64,000 bases of DNA from Planctomycetota bacterium (GTDB taxonomy: Bacteria > Planctomycetota > Planctomycetia > Planctomycetales > Planctomycetaceae): assembly GCA_003388505.1 (NCBI GenBank), contig QQVO01000060.1, positions 1-64,000 of the forward strand, written 5' to 3'. This document shows, in pieces, positions 27,377 through 38,205 of this stretch. Both the position numbers and the translations under genes were made by a program. Position 1 is the first letter of the stretch, and each line of letters starts with the position of its first letter. The notes under the pieces are model-generated. The model was not told the DNA's origin. It did not search any database and was given only the letters and a program-made list of their open reading frames with translations.

Positions 27377-29050
27377 ATGACTGCGGCCTCCATCAGCATT
27401 CTGGCATCTTCCGGTCTGGTCGCTTTCGATTACGCCGTCGTGCTGATCTATCTCGCGGGCGCGCTGGGGGCCGGCTGGTACTTCTCCCGCGAGCAGCACG
27501 AAGTGGAAGACTACTTCGTGGGCGGCCGGCAGATGCCGTGGCTCGCGGTAGGACTGAGCATTGTCGCCACGATGCTCTCGACTGTGACCTATCTCGCCGC
27601 GCCGGGTGAGGTCATCCAGCACGGGCTGGCCTTCTCCATCGGCTTTCTCGCGCTGCCGATCGCGTTCCTCATTGTGAACTGGTGTTGGATTCCCTTTTTC
27701 ATGCGGCTGCGGGTGACCAGTATCTATGAATACCTTGAACGCCGCTTCGGTCTCGCGGCGCGCTGGACGGCCGTGTTTAAGTTTGTCTTTATCCTCCGCT
27801 TTCTGTGGATGGCGACCATCATTCTCACGGCCTCGCGGGCCGTAGCACAGATCACCTACGGGTCGCTTTCGGATCTGATTCCGCTCGACATGTCGCCCGA
27901 TCAATGGACGCTCATGGTCTTGCTCGCCGTCAGTCTTCTGGCGACCCTGTACACCATGCTGGGCGGCATCAAGGCGGTCATCTGGACCGACGTGGCGCAA
28001 TTCATCGTCCTGTTCGGAGGGGTTGTTTTCACTCTGGTGTTCGTCTCCCTGCGGACCGGAACGGGACCGCAGGACTGGTGGGAGGCGACGACCTCTGCGT
28101 CGGGCGCCGGTCACGAATTCCCGCCACTCGCGAGTTGGGATCTGACCGCCCGCAACACGATTCTGTTCACGGTGCTCAGCGCCGTGTTCTGGTATTCCTG
28201 CACCTACATCGCCGACCAGGTGGCTGTGCAGCGCTATCTCACGACGCCCTCCGTGCAAGCAGCCGTGCGGGGGAACATCGTCAACTTCGCCGCAGATTTT
28301 GCCGTGATGATCCTGCTCGTGATCTGCGGCATGGCGCTGCTGACCTATTACCTCGATCCGCAGTACCAGACGGTGATCGCCGGAGGAATCAGTGATCCGC
28401 GGGATCCCTCGGTCTCGGACAAGGTGTTTCCCCACTTCATTGCACATGGACTGCCTCCCGGGATTTCGGGACTGGTGGTCGCTGCGCTCTTCGCCGTCGC
28501 CATGTCGAGTCTCGATTCGGGAATCAACTCCGTTTCGACGGTGCTGACGGTCGACGTCTTCAATCGTCTGTCCCCCGACCGCGGCCCGGCGCAGCAACTT
28601 CGGCTGGCGCGTTGGATCACTCTTGTGACGGGACTGGTCTGCACGGCTCTGGCATTGGCGATGCTCGCGATTCCCGAGAGTTACAACATCATCGACATTA
28701 CGGCCCGGACGTATAACTGCGCGCTGGGCCCTCTGGCGGGACTGATGCTGTCCGCCATGTTCCTCCCCCGCGTTTCTCAATGGGCCGCCGTCGTCGCGGC
28801 GTGGGCGGGACTCGCCGCGGCCGTCGTCTGTGCTTGGGGTGTGGAGATCGGCTGGGCCGTTGGCGCGACGGAATACGAAACGGCCGCTGAAGCCGCGCAG
28901 CACATTCGCGGACTGAGCCCATTCCTGATTACCCCGCTCGCCACGACGGCCACGTTCTTACTGGCCGGACTGTTGGGACTGATCTTTCCTTCAGCAGACA
29001 AGGAGCGCGGCCGCGCGTCCAGTTGGCGAACCGTCGTCTCTCGTCTCTGA
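27377..29050 (+). CDS. sodium:solute symporter family protein (SSS)
   Basis: 557 residues with about 13 membrane segments. SSS features: ALGAGWYFSREQHEVEDYFV and GGRQMPWLAVGLSIVATMLS (TM1-2), LGGIKAVIWTDVAQFIVLFG (TM5-6), and VAALFAVAMSSLDSGINSVS (the sodium-site helix TM8). The family moves sugars, amino acids, sialic acid or other organic solutes with Na+. The divergent PhyH enzyme, the sialidase-fold protein and a second PhyH gene suggest uptake and oxidation of one compound; this is inference. Confidence 0.93.
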   Translation: MTAASISILASSGLVAFDYAVVLIYLAGALGAGWYFSREQHEVEDYFVGGRQMPWLAVGLSIVATMLSTVTYLAAPGEVIQHGLAFSIGFLALPIAFLIVNWCWIPFFMRLRVTSIYEYLERRFGLAARWTAVFKFVFILRFLWMATIILTASRAVAQITYGSLSDLIPLDMSPDQWTLMVLLAVSLLATLYTMLGGIKAVIWTDVAQFIVLFGGVVFTLVFVSLRTGTGPQDWWEATTSASGAGHEFPPLASWDLTARNTILFTVLSAVFWYSCTYIADQVAVQRYLTTPSVQAAVRGNIVNFAADFAVMILLVICGMALLTYYLDPQYQTVIAGGISDPRDPSVSDKVFPHFIAHGLPPGISGLVVAALFAVAMSSLDSGINSVSTVLTVDVFNRLSPDRGPAQQLRLARWITLVTGLVCTALALAMLAIPESYNIIDITARTYNCALGPLAGLMLSAMFLPRVSQWAAVVAAWAGLAAAVVCAWGVEIGWAVGATEYETAAEAAQHIRGLSPFLITPLATTATFLLAGLLGLIFPSADKERGRASSWRTVVSRL

Positions 29051-29221
29051 GTGAGGAGAGCATGCCGTCTTACCACGCCTCAGTCAGAAGTCCGTCGGGC
29101 CGGGCATATCAAGCATGCGGCCGCGCTGACCTTCCGCCGAATGGAGCGCCTGGCGTACGACGATCAATTGAAACCCGGCGGCGGATGCTTCGGTTCTGTC
29201 TCTCGTCGTATGCGAATCCTC

Positions 29222-29293
29222 GTTCCCAAACTTCCGTTCGGAAACGCTCCGCTCAAGCAACCCTGATCTGTGCCCGAACGAAAGTTTGGGCAC
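29222..29293 (+). repeat. 20-base inverted repeat (CCCAAACTTCCGTTCGG type)
   Basis: GTTCCCAAACTTCCGTTCGG (29222-29241) pairs with CCGAACGAAAGTTTGGGCAC (29274-29293) at 18 of 20 positions, with a 32-base loop. It lies in the 319-base gene-free stretch between the symporter and the second PhyH gene. No T-run follows, so a simple terminator is unlikely. Confidence 0.7.
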
Positions 29294-29369
29294 AAGGCGA
29301 TTCGGGTGGGCGCACGCTGGCAGTTCGCGTTACCGAGGCGCAACCCGTTCGGAGGCGCACATCTACGGC

Positions 29370-30185
29370 TCAGTCGCGCGCGACCCAGTGGCGATACAAC
29401 GGTTGAACGTTCTCCGGCAGTGACGCGTACACCTCTGGACGGATGGACGGGACAATGTTGTCGCTGCGTCCGCTTTCGTCGCACATGCGGCGACGTTCGT
29501 CCGATTCGGGACGGAGGACTTCAAGGTTGAGCCACCAGGGAGCATAGCGGACGGCCAACGCAACCCGCGGCTGCGAGGAGCGATTCGGCGCCGTCGCGTG
29601 CCACAGCCGGCTGTCCATCACGAGCACGCTGCCGGGGTCGCCGGAAGCATTGGTCTCCGCCGGAAAGCGTTCAAACGGATCGGGTCCGTCCTCGGCCGTC
29701 GGATTCGTCGAACAACGGTGGCTGCCGGGCAGCACCAGCGTGCCTCCATTTTCCTCGCGGAACGATGAGAGCATCCACAGCGTTGTGATGTGCATCAGCG
29801 CGTCCGGATAGGGCGCGAGGACGCGGCCCGCGTTGTTCTGATTGAACGGCCAGTCTGCGTGCCATTTGCCGCGCTCATTGGCCGGTTCGTTGATGATCGC
29901 CGACGTAAAGGAGATTCGCAGATGTTCACCCAGCAACTTTCCCAGCAAACCCATCAGGCGTGGCGCGGCCAGATACTCCACGAACGACTGGTCGTGATTT
30001 ACGAGGCTCGGCACGAATCCCACGTTCCTGGGAGCCCCCGGGTATCCGCTGCGCTCCCGTTCCACGGCCGCGCTGACAAGCTCGCGCATCACCGCGCACT
30101 CATCTTGGGGAATTATGTCTTCCAGGATGCAGTATCCGTTGATCTGCATCTGGAGCAGTTGTTGCTGCTTGTCTGCGGGGGGCAT
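29370..30185 (-). CDS. phytanoyl-CoA dioxygenase (PhyH) family protein
   Basis: 271 residues from ATG 30185, which has TTGGAGG five bases upstream; a TTG at 30197 begins the frame without a site. It belongs to the Fe(II)/2-oxoglutarate-dependent oxygenases. KWHADWPFNQNN gives the HxD iron ligands, and MDSRLWHATAPNRSSQPRVA gives the distal His and the 2-oxoglutarate-binding Arg. It differs from the homologue at 26351 and is not a recent duplicate. It is divergent from the MFS gene at 30560. Confidence 0.88.
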   Translation of the reverse strand: MPPADKQQQLLQMQINGYCILEDIIPQDECAVMRELVSAAVERERSGYPGAPRNVGFVPSLVNHDQSFVEYLAAPRLMGLLGKLLGEHLRISFTSAIINEPANERGKWHADWPFNQNNAGRVLAPYPDALMHITTLWMLSSFREENGGTLVLPGSHRCSTNPTAEDGPDPFERFPAETNASGDPGSVLVMDSRLWHATAPNRSSQPRVALAVRYAPWWLNLEVLRPESDERRRMCDESGRSDNIVPSIRPEVYASLPENVQPLYRHWVARD

Positions 30186-30559
30186 GATCGCCTCCAAGGA
30201 GAATCTGGGCCGGGCGGAAGACGTTGGGGATCAGCCAGTCAATCCCTTCTTGACGGACTCGTCAAGCGGCAACGATTCGGCGGCGAATGCCTGATCCACG
30301 TGCGCCAGCGCCCGGCGGCTGATGAGCCCCGATGTGACGTTCGGCCTCGACGATACCCAGGCCCCTGCGAGGCGCACAACCGCCCGATTGTAATCGGAGC
30401 CGACGACGCTCACTCTCCGCACCCGTCAGGAAGCGGGCCGCGAAGCACAATCCGGACGGATCCGCGCCGGCACATTCCAAGTGCCGTCGGCCCGGCGAGC
30501 CGTTATCATGCAAGTTCGATACTGCGCAGCCGAGCGATTCCAACGAAAGACCATCCGGA
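30186..30559. other. divergent intergenic region, no gene seen
   Basis: 374 bases between the second PhyH gene (minus) and the MFS gene (plus). No repeat family of this window, no convincing hairpin and no ribosome-site-supported frame was seen. It should hold both promoters. Confidence 0.4.
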
Positions 30560-31849
30560 GTGCATTCCCCTCACTCGCCGCTCAGACGCACCGTCATCAT
30601 GACGGCGATCGTGATATCGGGCGAGGCGATCTTCCTGCTCCCCTTTGTCGTACCGCGCGTCTTCCGGCCGACGCTGCTCGACGTGTTCGGCATCACCAAC
30701 CTGGAACTCGGCACGGCGTTCTCTTTGTACGGCATCGTGGCGATGTTCAGTTACTTCGCCGGGGGCCCGCTGGCGGACCGTTTTTCGGTTCGCAGGTTGA
30801 TGGCTTCGGCATTGGTCGTCACGTCTCTGGGCGGGGCGTACCTGACGACGATTCCTCCACTCAGCGGCCTGTGTGTGGTCTATGCGTTCTGGGGCATGTC
30901 GACGATTCTGCTCTTCTGGGCCGCGCTGATTCGCGCGACACGCGAATGGGGCGGAGAGTTTCGCCAGGGGACCGCCTACGGGATTCTCGACGGCGGCCGC
31001 GGCGTGGTCGCTGCGGGGCTCGCTTTGGCGGGCACGTACGTGCTGCAATGGGTGCTCCCGGACGACGTGGACAGCGCGACGCTCGCGCAGAAGTCCGCCG
31101 CCCTGCAACAGGTGATCTGGATTTTCACGTCGATGAGTGTGCTGGCGGCCGTATTGATCTGGTTCTGCGTCCCGGACAGCCAGACGCGGGAGACCACCGA
31201 CGCCGGCAAGCGCTTCTCCCTGAAGCACGTTCCCACCGTGCTGCGCAATCCGGCGGTCTGGCTGCAGGGAGTGATCGTGGTGTGCGCCTACACCGGCTAC
31301 AAGGGGGCTGACGACTTCGGCCTGTATTCGCGGGACGTGTTCGACTTCGACGACGTCCAGGCGGCGCGACTGAGCACGTTGTCTTTGTGGCTGCGTCCCG
31401 TTACGGCGCTGACGGCCGGCGTTGTGGCCGACAAGATCGGCGCATCGCGGAGCGTGTTGATCTGTTTCGCGGTGCTTGCCATTGGCGACCTTGCGATCGC
31501 ATTCGGCGTCCCGCATCCCGGTGTACCCTGGATGCTCTTCGTCGTGGTGGCGGGCACGAGCGCCATGGTCTACGGACTGCGCGGCATCTATTTCGCATTG
31601 TTCCCCGAGGCCCAGGTTTCGGTGGCTCTCACGGGCACGGCGGTCGGCATCGTCTCCTTCATCGGATATACGCCCGACGTCTTCATGGGCCCGCTGATGG
31701 GCTACCTGACCGACACGTTTCCGGGAGCGCTCGGCCACCAGTACCTGTTCGGCGCTCTAGCCGGTTTCGCCGCCTGCGGCCACCTGGCCACGCTGGCGTT
31801 TCAGTGGATCGGCGCCCGCCGTTCGGCGCAGGCACACTCGCCGGGTTAG
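30560..31849 (+). CDS. MFS transporter
   Basis: About 429 residues with 12 hydrophobic segments. The signature after TM2, GGPLADRFSVRRLMASALVV, matches the MFS loop motif GxLaDRfGrR. The start is GTG 30560 with CGGAG just before it; ATG 30599 is an alternative that removes 13 residues. The first segment is TAIVISGEAIFLLPFVVPRV. The substrate is unknown. The position, divergent from a PhyH gene and near a sodium:solute symporter, suggests the same catabolic group. Confidence 0.9.
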   Translation: MHSPHSPLRRTVIMTAIVISGEAIFLLPFVVPRVFRPTLLDVFGITNLELGTAFSLYGIVAMFSYFAGGPLADRFSVRRLMASALVVTSLGGAYLTTIPPLSGLCVVYAFWGMSTILLFWAALIRATREWGGEFRQGTAYGILDGGRGVVAAGLALAGTYVLQWVLPDDVDSATLAQKSAALQQVIWIFTSMSVLAAVLIWFCVPDSQTRETTDAGKRFSLKHVPTVLRNPAVWLQGVIVVCAYTGYKGADDFGLYSRDVFDFDDVQAARLSTLSLWLRPVTALTAGVVADKIGASRSVLICFAVLAIGDLAIAFGVPHPGVPWMLFVVVAGTSAMVYGLRGIYFALFPEAQVSVALTGTAVGIVSFIGYTPDVFMGPLMGYLTDTFPGALGHQYLFGALAGFAACGHLATLAFQWIGARRSAQAHSPG

Positions 31850-31937
31850 CGCACCCTCCCCCCGGTTCGGAGGAAATGAACGTAAGATGCGTTTCGCGAC
31901 CGCGATTCCCGCTGGTGTTCAATAAGAAAGAAGACTC

Positions 31938-34928
31938 ATGTCTCGATTCCCGTTCATACTCCGGACCGTCTGCGCCGCCGCGCTGGTTGCCACGCCCGTT
32001 CTCTGCTGGACGGACGATGAATCGGGCGAGCCCAACGCCGCGGGGGCCGTCGCGGATGCGGAGGCTGCGATTCAACAACAGTTCAAGGAGCAGATTCAGC
32101 CCCTCCTCAACGAATACTGTCTGCGATGCCACAGTGTCGACGAAATGAAGTCCGGCATTCGCGTCGACCGGCTCGACGGTGCGCTCGCGGAAAGAAATCT
32201 CCGGCTGTGGGAGGGCGTTCGGGAACAAATCGCCGACGAAGTGATGCCGCCGGAGGACGAACCGCAGCCGTCGCAGGAACAGCGCCGCCTGCTCATCGAC
32301 TGGATCGACGAAGCGCTCGGCGTCGCGCGGGCCCGGGACCGAGAGAAGAACGGTTCAGTCAGACGACTCTCCGTCGCTCAGTATCGCAACACGCTCCAGG
32401 ATCTGCTTGGTCTAGAAGAGGACGTCACCAGCATCCTTCCTGCCGACGGCGTGTCGAAAGAGGGATTCGTCAACAACGGAGAGAGCGGCCAGTTGTCTCC
32501 GCTGCTGGTCGAGGCGTATTTCGAAATCGCCGAGAGGGCGCTCGACCTCTGCATCGTCGACAAGAACTCGAAGCCGGAGATCCAGAACTTCCGCGTCGAC
32601 CTCGGCCGGGCCGTCAATCCGAAACATTGCCCGGACGAACTGATTCTCGGCGCCTTCAGCCGGCTGTTGGGAAATGAAGACTTCCTCGTCACGCAATTGA
32701 CTCCGCAGAAACCGTTCGACTTTGAGCCACGCATGATGCGGACGGAGTACCGGTTCATCGAGGGCTACCAGGGAAACGACACGGTCCGCGGCTGGCGGGA
32801 ATTCGACAGCATCTATCACGCCGTTTTCGCCTGCGTCCGCGGAACGGACGGGTACCCGAAAGGTCTCGCTTATGAAACTGTGCCTGAGGGATTGCTGCTG
32901 CGACCCGCGATACCCAGCAATGAGATCTTCAACGACGAAAGCACCTACGGCCCGAAAGCAAACTTTAAGATTTCCCTCCGGGAACTCCCCGATCAGGGGA
33001 ACTTTCGCGTCACCGTGACTGCCGCTCGGTATGACGACGGGCTGTTGCTCGACGCCGGTGCGGCGGCACAAGGCGAACCGCAAGACGGCGGCGTGAGCGT
33101 CACCGACCTGTCACAGCCGCAGACAATCGAAATCCCGCGCGAAGGCGTCTATCAGATCGACGTCTATCCCGCAGCGCAGGGTGATCCGAAACAACTGTCG
33201 TTGACGCTCGGCGAGCGCGAGTTCGCCGGCACGCTCACGCAGCCCGCGTTCCTCGTACTGCGGCTGTCCGCCGGGGAGTTGGCTCTCTCCACGAACGACG
33301 ACGTCGAACTGGAGCGACTCGTGTTGACTCCGCTTGCAGAAGCGGACGACCTGCGCCGGCGATTCGAAACATTTGAAAGGCGGGCCCCGCACCTTGGCGT
33401 CCACGTGGGTCTCCGCCGCGACTGCGGCAGCACGTTGGCGCCGGTCGGCGAACCGCAAACGGTCGATTCGCCGGAACTGAAAGCGTACGTCTTTGAGGGC
33501 GCGATCAACGACTTCCCCAGCCCGGATGTCGAAGAGGACAATGTCAATTACCTGGCTGGGATCCGCGAAATCGGCGTTCGGAGCGAATACACCGACGGCC
33601 GTGACATGCCGCGTCTGCTGATTCGCTCGATCGAGTTCGAGGGGCCGTTCTACGAGACCTGGCCCCCGAGAACCCATCGCAACATCTTCATCGAATCGGA
33701 AAACGCCTCCGACCCGCCGATCTATGCCCGGGAGATGATTCACTCGTTCGCGACGCGCGCGTTCCGGCGTCCGGTCGAAAATACCGAACTCGCGCCGTAC
33801 ATCGCCGTCTGGGAGGATTCGTTCGCTGCGACCGGCGATTTTTCGGCAAGCGTGAAAGACGCGCTGCTGGTCGTTCTCACCTCTCCGCAGTTCCTGTTTT
33901 TGATCGAATCCAGTGAAAGCCCGGAACCGGAGTTGATCGGCCCCTACGAGCTGGCTTCGAAGCTCTCCTACTTCCTGTGGAACTCACCGCCGGACGACGA
34001 ACTGCTGCAACTGGCCGCGGCGGACAAACTGCACGGCCGCCTCGAGGCGCAGGTCTCACGGATGATCGGCGACCCGCGCTTCGATCGGTTCGCCGACCAA
34101 TTCACTTCGCAGTGGCTCAGCCTCGACAAGTTCGACGTCCTCTCCATCGATCGGGAGAGGTATCCACGATTGACGCGCGACACGAAAGCGCAACTTCGCG
34201 CGGAGCCGAAGCATTATCTCCGCTACCTCATCCGGGAGAATCTGCCGCTCAAGACGTTCATCGAGTCGGACTTTGTGGTCGCGAACGAAGTCGTCGCCAG
34301 TTACTACGACCTTGGTGACCGCTGCGAGAGCGGCTTCACCTTCGTGCGGGTTCCGGTCGAGTCGGACCACCTCGGCGGTGTGCTGTCGCAGGCGGCGATC
34401 CTGGCGGGACTCTCAGACGGCCGGGAAGCGAACCCGGTCAAGCGGGGCGCCTGGGTGGCGCGGAAGATCATCGCCGAACCGCCCGATGATCCGCCGCCCA
34501 ACGTACCGGCTCTTCCCGAGGACGACGGCGCCGAACTGACGCTGCGCGAAAAGCTGGAGCGGCATCGCGACCAGGAAGGCTGCGCCAAGTGCCATGCCGG
34601 GATTGATCCCTGGGGACTCCCCTTCGAACAGTATGACGCCGGCGGCCTGTTCAGGGACGATCCCGACGTGGACGCCCGTTCGATTCTGCCCGATCAGACG
34701 CAGGTGGACGACGCAAGAGAGTTGAAGCACTATCTCGCGAATGAGCGGATCGATCAGGTGGCGTTCAGCGTACTCAAGCACCTGTCGACCTACGCCGTCG
34801 GTCGCAGCCTGACGTACAATGAGATTGAAGCGCTTAAGGAAGACGGTTTAGAATTAAAAGACGATGGTTACCGCATGCAGGACATGGTCCGCTTCGTGGT
34901 CAACAGCGGCCTGTTTCTCGAAAAATAG
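31938..34928 (+). CDS. DUF1592-type planctomycete cytochrome (DUF1587/1595/1592/1588/1585)
   Basis: 996 residues with an N-terminal signal peptide. A c-type heme motif CLRCHS is near residue 60. Then come DUF1587 ([19 protein letters not shown], near 145), a carbohydrate-binding-like middle region (~300-480), DUF1595 ([17 protein letters not shown], near 605), DUF1592 ([19 protein letters not shown], near 675), DUF1588 ([20 protein letters not shown], near 815) with a second heme-type motif [19 protein letters not shown] near 882, and DUF1585 at the C terminus ([13 protein letters not shown]). This is the known planctomycete arrangement, usually paired with DUF1552, which follows here. The role is unproven, perhaps redox-linked polymer breakdown. 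Confidence 0.92.
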   Translation: MSRFPFILRTVCAAALVATPVLCWTDDESGEPNAAGAVADAEAAIQQQFKEQIQPLLNEYCLRCHSVDEMKSGIRVDRLDGALAERNLRLWEGVREQIADEVMPPEDEPQPSQEQRRLLIDWIDEALGVARARDREKNGSVRRLSVAQYRNTLQDLLGLEEDVTSILPADGVSKEGFVNNGESGQLSPLLVEAYFEIAERALDLCIVDKNSKPEIQNFRVDLGRAVNPKHCPDELILGAFSRLLGNEDFLVTQLTPQKPFDFEPRMMRTEYRFIEGYQGNDTVRGWREFDSIYHAVFACVRGTDGYPKGLAYETVPEGLLLRPAIPSNEIFNDESTYGPKANFKISLRELPDQGNFRVTVTAARYDDGLLLDAGAAAQGEPQDGGVSVTDLSQPQTIEIPREGVYQIDVYPAAQGDPKQLSLTLGEREFAGTLTQPAFLVLRLSAGELALSTNDDVELERLVLTPLAEADDLRRRFETFERRAPHLGVHVGLRRDCGSTLAPVGEPQTVDSPELKAYVFEGAINDFPSPDVEEDNVNYLAGIREIGVRSEYTDGRDMPRLLIRSIEFEGPFYETWPPRTHRNIFIESENASDPPIYAREMIHSFATRAFRRPVENTELAPYIAVWEDSFAATGDFSASVKDALLVVLTSPQFLFLIESSESPEPELIGPYELASKLSYFLWNSPPDDELLQLAAADKLHGRLEAQVSRMIGDPRFDRFADQFTSQWLSLDKFDVLSIDRERYPRLTRDTKAQLRAEPKHYLRYLIRENLPLKTFIESDFVVANEVVASYYDLGDRCESGFTFVRVPVESDHLGGVLSQAAILAGLSDGREANPVKRGAWVARKIIAEPPDDPPPNVPALPEDDGAELTLREKLERHRDQEGCAKCHAGIDPWGLPFEQYDAGGLFRDDPDVDARSILPDQTQVDDARELKHYLANERIDQVAFSVLKHLSTYAVGRSLTYNEIEALKEDGLELKDDGYRMQDMVRFVVNSGLFLEK

Positions 34929-35041
34929 CCGTCAAATACTCGCAGATTCCTCCGGATATCTGTTCCTCGCAATCCCGGCCGCGTCTTGAGCACAACCTCG
35001 AGTTGCGTCCTCTGACCGACCTCCCACCTGGAAAGCCCGCC

Positions 35042-36382
35042 GTGTTCCACGCCACCCGCCTCGATCGCCGGTCCGTTCTCAAAGGCGTTGCCGGAGCGAC
35101 GCTTGTGCTGCCGGTCCTGGATGCAATGGGAGACGAGGTGGCCGCGCAGACGCCGCGGCGGTTCTGCGCCCTCTACACCGCGAACGGCATGTCGCTGCCC
35201 CGCGCGGAGCACGGCATCGATGAATGGAGCTGGTTCCCCCGCGCGGAAGAGAACGGCCGGTTCGTCTTCGGCAAATCGACCGAACCGCTCAGTCCGTTTC
35301 GCGAGAAATTGAGCTTCCTCGGCGGACTGTATCACGAAAACGGAACCAAGGCCGACCCGCACATCTGCTCAGACATGTGGCTGACCGGCGCTCCGCTGCA
35401 CAATCCGAAACCGGGGACGTTCAATACGGTTGCGCTCGACCAGGTCGTTGCGCTGCATACAAAGCAGTTCTGCCGCCAACCGTCGCTGGTCCTCTCGATC
35501 GACGCGGGAACGGGGTTTCTCTCGCGCACCGGGACGATCTCCTACAACCTCGAGGGCAAGCCGATTCCGGCGGAGAACAACCCCCGCCGGGTCTTCGACC
35601 GGTTGTTCCGGGGAGACGCCGCCTCGCTCGAATCGCGGCGGAGCAATCTGCGCCGCCGGATCAAACTGGTCGACGCCGTCGCCGAGAACGCCCGTTCGCT
35701 GAATCGCAGGCTCGGCCGCTCTGACCGGGACCGGGTCGACCAGTATCTCACGTCGCTCAACGAGGTCGAGTCGCGGCTGATTGCTTCGGAGAAGTGGTCC
35801 GACATCCCCATCAAGGAGCAGGACTATTCGCATCTCGATCTCGACGTCACCTCGGAAGACGATCCGCACGATTACTACCGCAACATGTTCGACCTGATTG
35901 CCCTCGCCTTCGACGCCGACATCACGCGGAGCGTCGCCTTCATGCTCAACCGTGAGGACGGCATGGGAATCAGCGACACCTTCCCGCTGAAGCTCGGACT
36001 CAGCCGGACGCATCACAACCTCTCACACGCCGAGGACAAGGACGGGCAACTCGAGTTCGCGAAATACGACCGGTTCCTCAGCGAGCAACTCGCCTACTTC
36101 TTCGGCCGGCTGGAAGAGTTCAAGGACCGCGAAGGGAGCGTGCTCGACAACAGCATCGTCCTCTACGGCAGCGGCGCCAGCACCACCCACTATCCGAAGA
36201 ACATCCCGACCTTGATCGCAGGCGGAACCAACATGGGCCTCCGGCACGGCCAATATTGGCGCGACGGCGATACGCAGATGTCCAACGTGTTCCTCAGCAT
36301 CCTGCATTCGATGAAGATCGAAGAACCGTCGTTCGCCGACAGCACCGGCGTACTCAGCGATTCGATCTTTTCCCGCGTGTAA
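35042..36382 (+). CDS. DUF1552 family protein with twin-arginine signal
   Basis: 446 residues from GTG 35042, which has GGAAAG upstream; TTG 35003 would add 13 residues. [20 protein letters not shown] is a Tat signal. The body matches DUF1552, a relative of DUF1501: [43 protein letters not shown]-type block ([15 protein letters not shown]), and [20 protein letters not shown] near the end. It lies 113 bases after the DUF1592 protein, the usual partner, so the two are probably exported and act together. Confidence 0.92.
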   Translation: MFHATRLDRRSVLKGVAGATLVLPVLDAMGDEVAAQTPRRFCALYTANGMSLPRAEHGIDEWSWFPRAEENGRFVFGKSTEPLSPFREKLSFLGGLYHENGTKADPHICSDMWLTGAPLHNPKPGTFNTVALDQVVALHTKQFCRQPSLVLSIDAGTGFLSRTGTISYNLEGKPIPAENNPRRVFDRLFRGDAASLESRRSNLRRRIKLVDAVAENARSLNRRLGRSDRDRVDQYLTSLNEVESRLIASEKWSDIPIKEQDYSHLDLDVTSEDDPHDYYRNMFDLIALAFDADITRSVAFMLNREDGMGISDTFPLKLGLSRTHHNLSHAEDKDGQLEFAKYDRFLSEQLAYFFGRLEEFKDREGSVLDNSIVLYGSGASTTHYPKNIPTLIAGGTNMGLRHGQYWRDGDTQMSNVFLSILHSMKIEEPSFADSTGVLSDSIFSRV

Positions 36383-36424
36383 AGCGCGAAAGCGACCGTG
36401 CCTGCGACTGCGATTGCGGTCGCG

Positions 36425-37306
36425 TCATCCCCCCAGCGGCAGCCACAGCCATAACAGATACGCGACCGGACCGGCGAACAGGATGCTGTCGAGCAGGTCG
36501 AGCACTCCGCCGAATCCCGGCATCAGCGGCGCGGCGTCCTTCTGTCCCATGTCGCGCTTGATGAGCGACTCACACAGGTCGCCGACGAGTCCGACGAACC
36601 CGACCACTACGCCGTATCCCGCAGCCCAGTGCCACGGAGGGGGAGGAGCATCGGCCAGCCAGGGCGATGCAAATTGCAGCCAGGCCCAGCCGCCGATTCC
36701 CGCCCCGATCAGCGCTCCGGCGAACCCGGCCCAGGTCTTGCCCGGGCTGAGCGCGGGCGCCATCTTCCGCTTCCCGAACAGGCGGCCGAACGTATAGGCG
36801 GACGTGTCTCCCAGTTTGGCGGCGATCACCAGGGAGCCCAGCACGACGTATCCGTGGGCGCCGCCGGCCACCCACCGCAGTTGGGCCGTCACGGCCAGCA
36901 GCAGCCCTGGATAGGCGACCGTCAGGACGTGCGCCGCCAAGGTCTCCATCCGAGCGCCCGCCTGCCGGAACCGGACCGCCTCAAACACCATCAGACCGAG
37001 CACGCACAGCGAAAAAGAGGTTCCAATCGTCCCCGCTGCGCCCTGCAATCGATTGCCGAACTGGAACCAATGCGGCGTCCACGCGCTCAGCACCAGCGCT
37101 GCAACGCCGATCGCGCAGGGCGCGAACCGGATTTCGTGAAAGCGGGGACGCAGCAGTTGCACCATTTCCCAGGCGCACCGCAGTCCGAGGAGCAGCGCCA
37201 GGAGAAACAGCACCGGCGCGGCGTCCCCGAGTCGATGGTCGATCCAACAGAGCGCGATAAAGCCGGGGATCAGCAACGCCGAGATCGCCAATCGCCAGCC
37301 GAGCAT
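36425..37306 (-). CDS. cdsA: phosphatidate cytidylyltransferase
   Basis: 293 residues with about eight membrane segments. It makes CDP-diacylglycerol from phosphatidate and CTP. KLGDTSAYTFGRLFGKRKMA and LSPGKTWAGFAGALIG are standard CdsA blocks. The C-terminal signature reads SLIKRDMGQKDAAPLMPGFG followed by GVLDLLDS. The common form is KR-x4-KD-x7-PGHGG-x2-DR-x-D; here the His is Phe and the Arg after Asp is Leu. It is 82 bases downstream of uppS, a common order. Confidence 0.92.
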   Translation of the reverse strand: MLGWRLAISALLIPGFIALCWIDHRLGDAAPVLFLLALLLGLRCAWEMVQLLRPRFHEIRFAPCAIGVAALVLSAWTPHWFQFGNRLQGAAGTIGTSFSLCVLGLMVFEAVRFRQAGARMETLAAHVLTVAYPGLLLAVTAQLRWVAGGAHGYVVLGSLVIAAKLGDTSAYTFGRLFGKRKMAPALSPGKTWAGFAGALIGAGIGGWAWLQFASPWLADAPPPPWHWAAGYGVVVGFVGLVGDLCESLIKRDMGQKDAAPLMPGFGGVLDLLDSILFAGPVAYLLWLWLPLGG

Positions 37307-37388
37307 TCAGGGCCTCGTTCGTGGATTCTCGAAACGGTTCGCGGTCAATGGCGAGATCAGGTGGCGAATCGAACGTCCTGGATCCGTT

Positions 37389-38177
37389 TCATTGCGGATT
37401 CGGCGGGACCGGCGGTCGGTCGATCAGTCCCCCGAACCGCCGCTCGCGGGCCGCGTAATCCCGCAGGGCGGTGAACAGTTGATCGCGACGGAAATCAGGC
37501 CACAGCGTTTCGCTCACCCACAGTTCCGCGTAACTGATCTGCCACAGGAGAAAGTTGCTGATCCGCATCTCGCCGGCGGTGCGAATCACGAGATCGGGAT
37601 CGATCATTCCGGCGGTGTAGAGCTGGTCGTTGAGCGTTTCCTCCGTGATCTCATCCGGATCGACCTCTCCGTCTGCGACGCCGCGGGCAATCGCCCGCAC
37701 CGCATCGACGATCTCCATCCGCGCCCCGTAGTCGAGGGCCAGGCAGAGCCGCATGCCGGGATTGTCGCGGCTCATCTCGATCGTTTTTTCAACCTCGTCC
37801 ATCACGCGCTGGCTGATTCGATCGGTCCGCCCGATGGTGCAGAACTGCAGATCCTGCCGCATAATTTCGTCGCGTTCGCCCACCACGTATTGCCGCAGCA
37901 AACTCATCAGCAACTCGAGTTCCAGTTGCGGCCGCTTCCAGTTTTCGCTGCTGAAGCAGTACAGCGTCAGTTGCTGCAGTTTCAGACGAGCGCACTCTTC
38001 CACGACGGCCCGCACGCTCTTCACGCCCTGGCGATGTCCCTCGATGCGGGGGAGCCCCCGGGCGCGGGCCCAGCGACCGTTGCCGTCCATGATGATCGCG
38101 ATATGCCGGGGCAGCGCGACCCGTTCGAGCCCCGCTGCCCGCAGTTCGGCCTCGGTGTACGGATCATCGGCAGGCAC
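37389..38177 (-). CDS. uppS: polyprenyl (undecaprenyl) diphosphate synthase
   Basis: 262 residues. It is a cis-prenyltransferase that makes the lipid carrier for cell-wall precursors. HIAIIMDGNGRWARARGLPR contains the catalytic Asp (near 32) and RIEGHRQGVKSV the substrate-binding block. TLYCFSSENWKRPQLELELL and DLVIRTAGEMRISNFLLWQI (usually RTSGEQRLSNFL) follow. Two small changes in that last motif (SGEQ to AGEM) are notable. The start is GTG 38177. It lies between csrA and cdsA on one strand, with 28- and 82-base gaps, so a shared transcript is likely. Confidence 0.96.
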   Translation of the reverse strand: MPADDPYTEAELRAAGLERVALPRHIAIIMDGNGRWARARGLPRIEGHRQGVKSVRAVVEECARLKLQQLTLYCFSSENWKRPQLELELLMSLLRQYVVGERDEIMRQDLQFCTIGRTDRISQRVMDEVEKTIEMSRDNPGMRLCLALDYGARMEIVDAVRAIARGVADGEVDPDEITEETLNDQLYTAGMIDPDLVIRTAGEMRISNFLLWQISYAELWVSETLWPDFRRDQLFTALRDYAARERRFGGLIDRPPVPPNPQ

Positions 38178-38205
38178 GGCGTGACTCTCAAGTTGTCGGG
38201 CGGCG

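Noticed and set aside
27236-28903. 555-codon open frame on the minus strand opposite the symporter
   Set aside because: Its Arg/Asp/His-rich product lacks any domain; the symporter has the membrane pattern and motifs.
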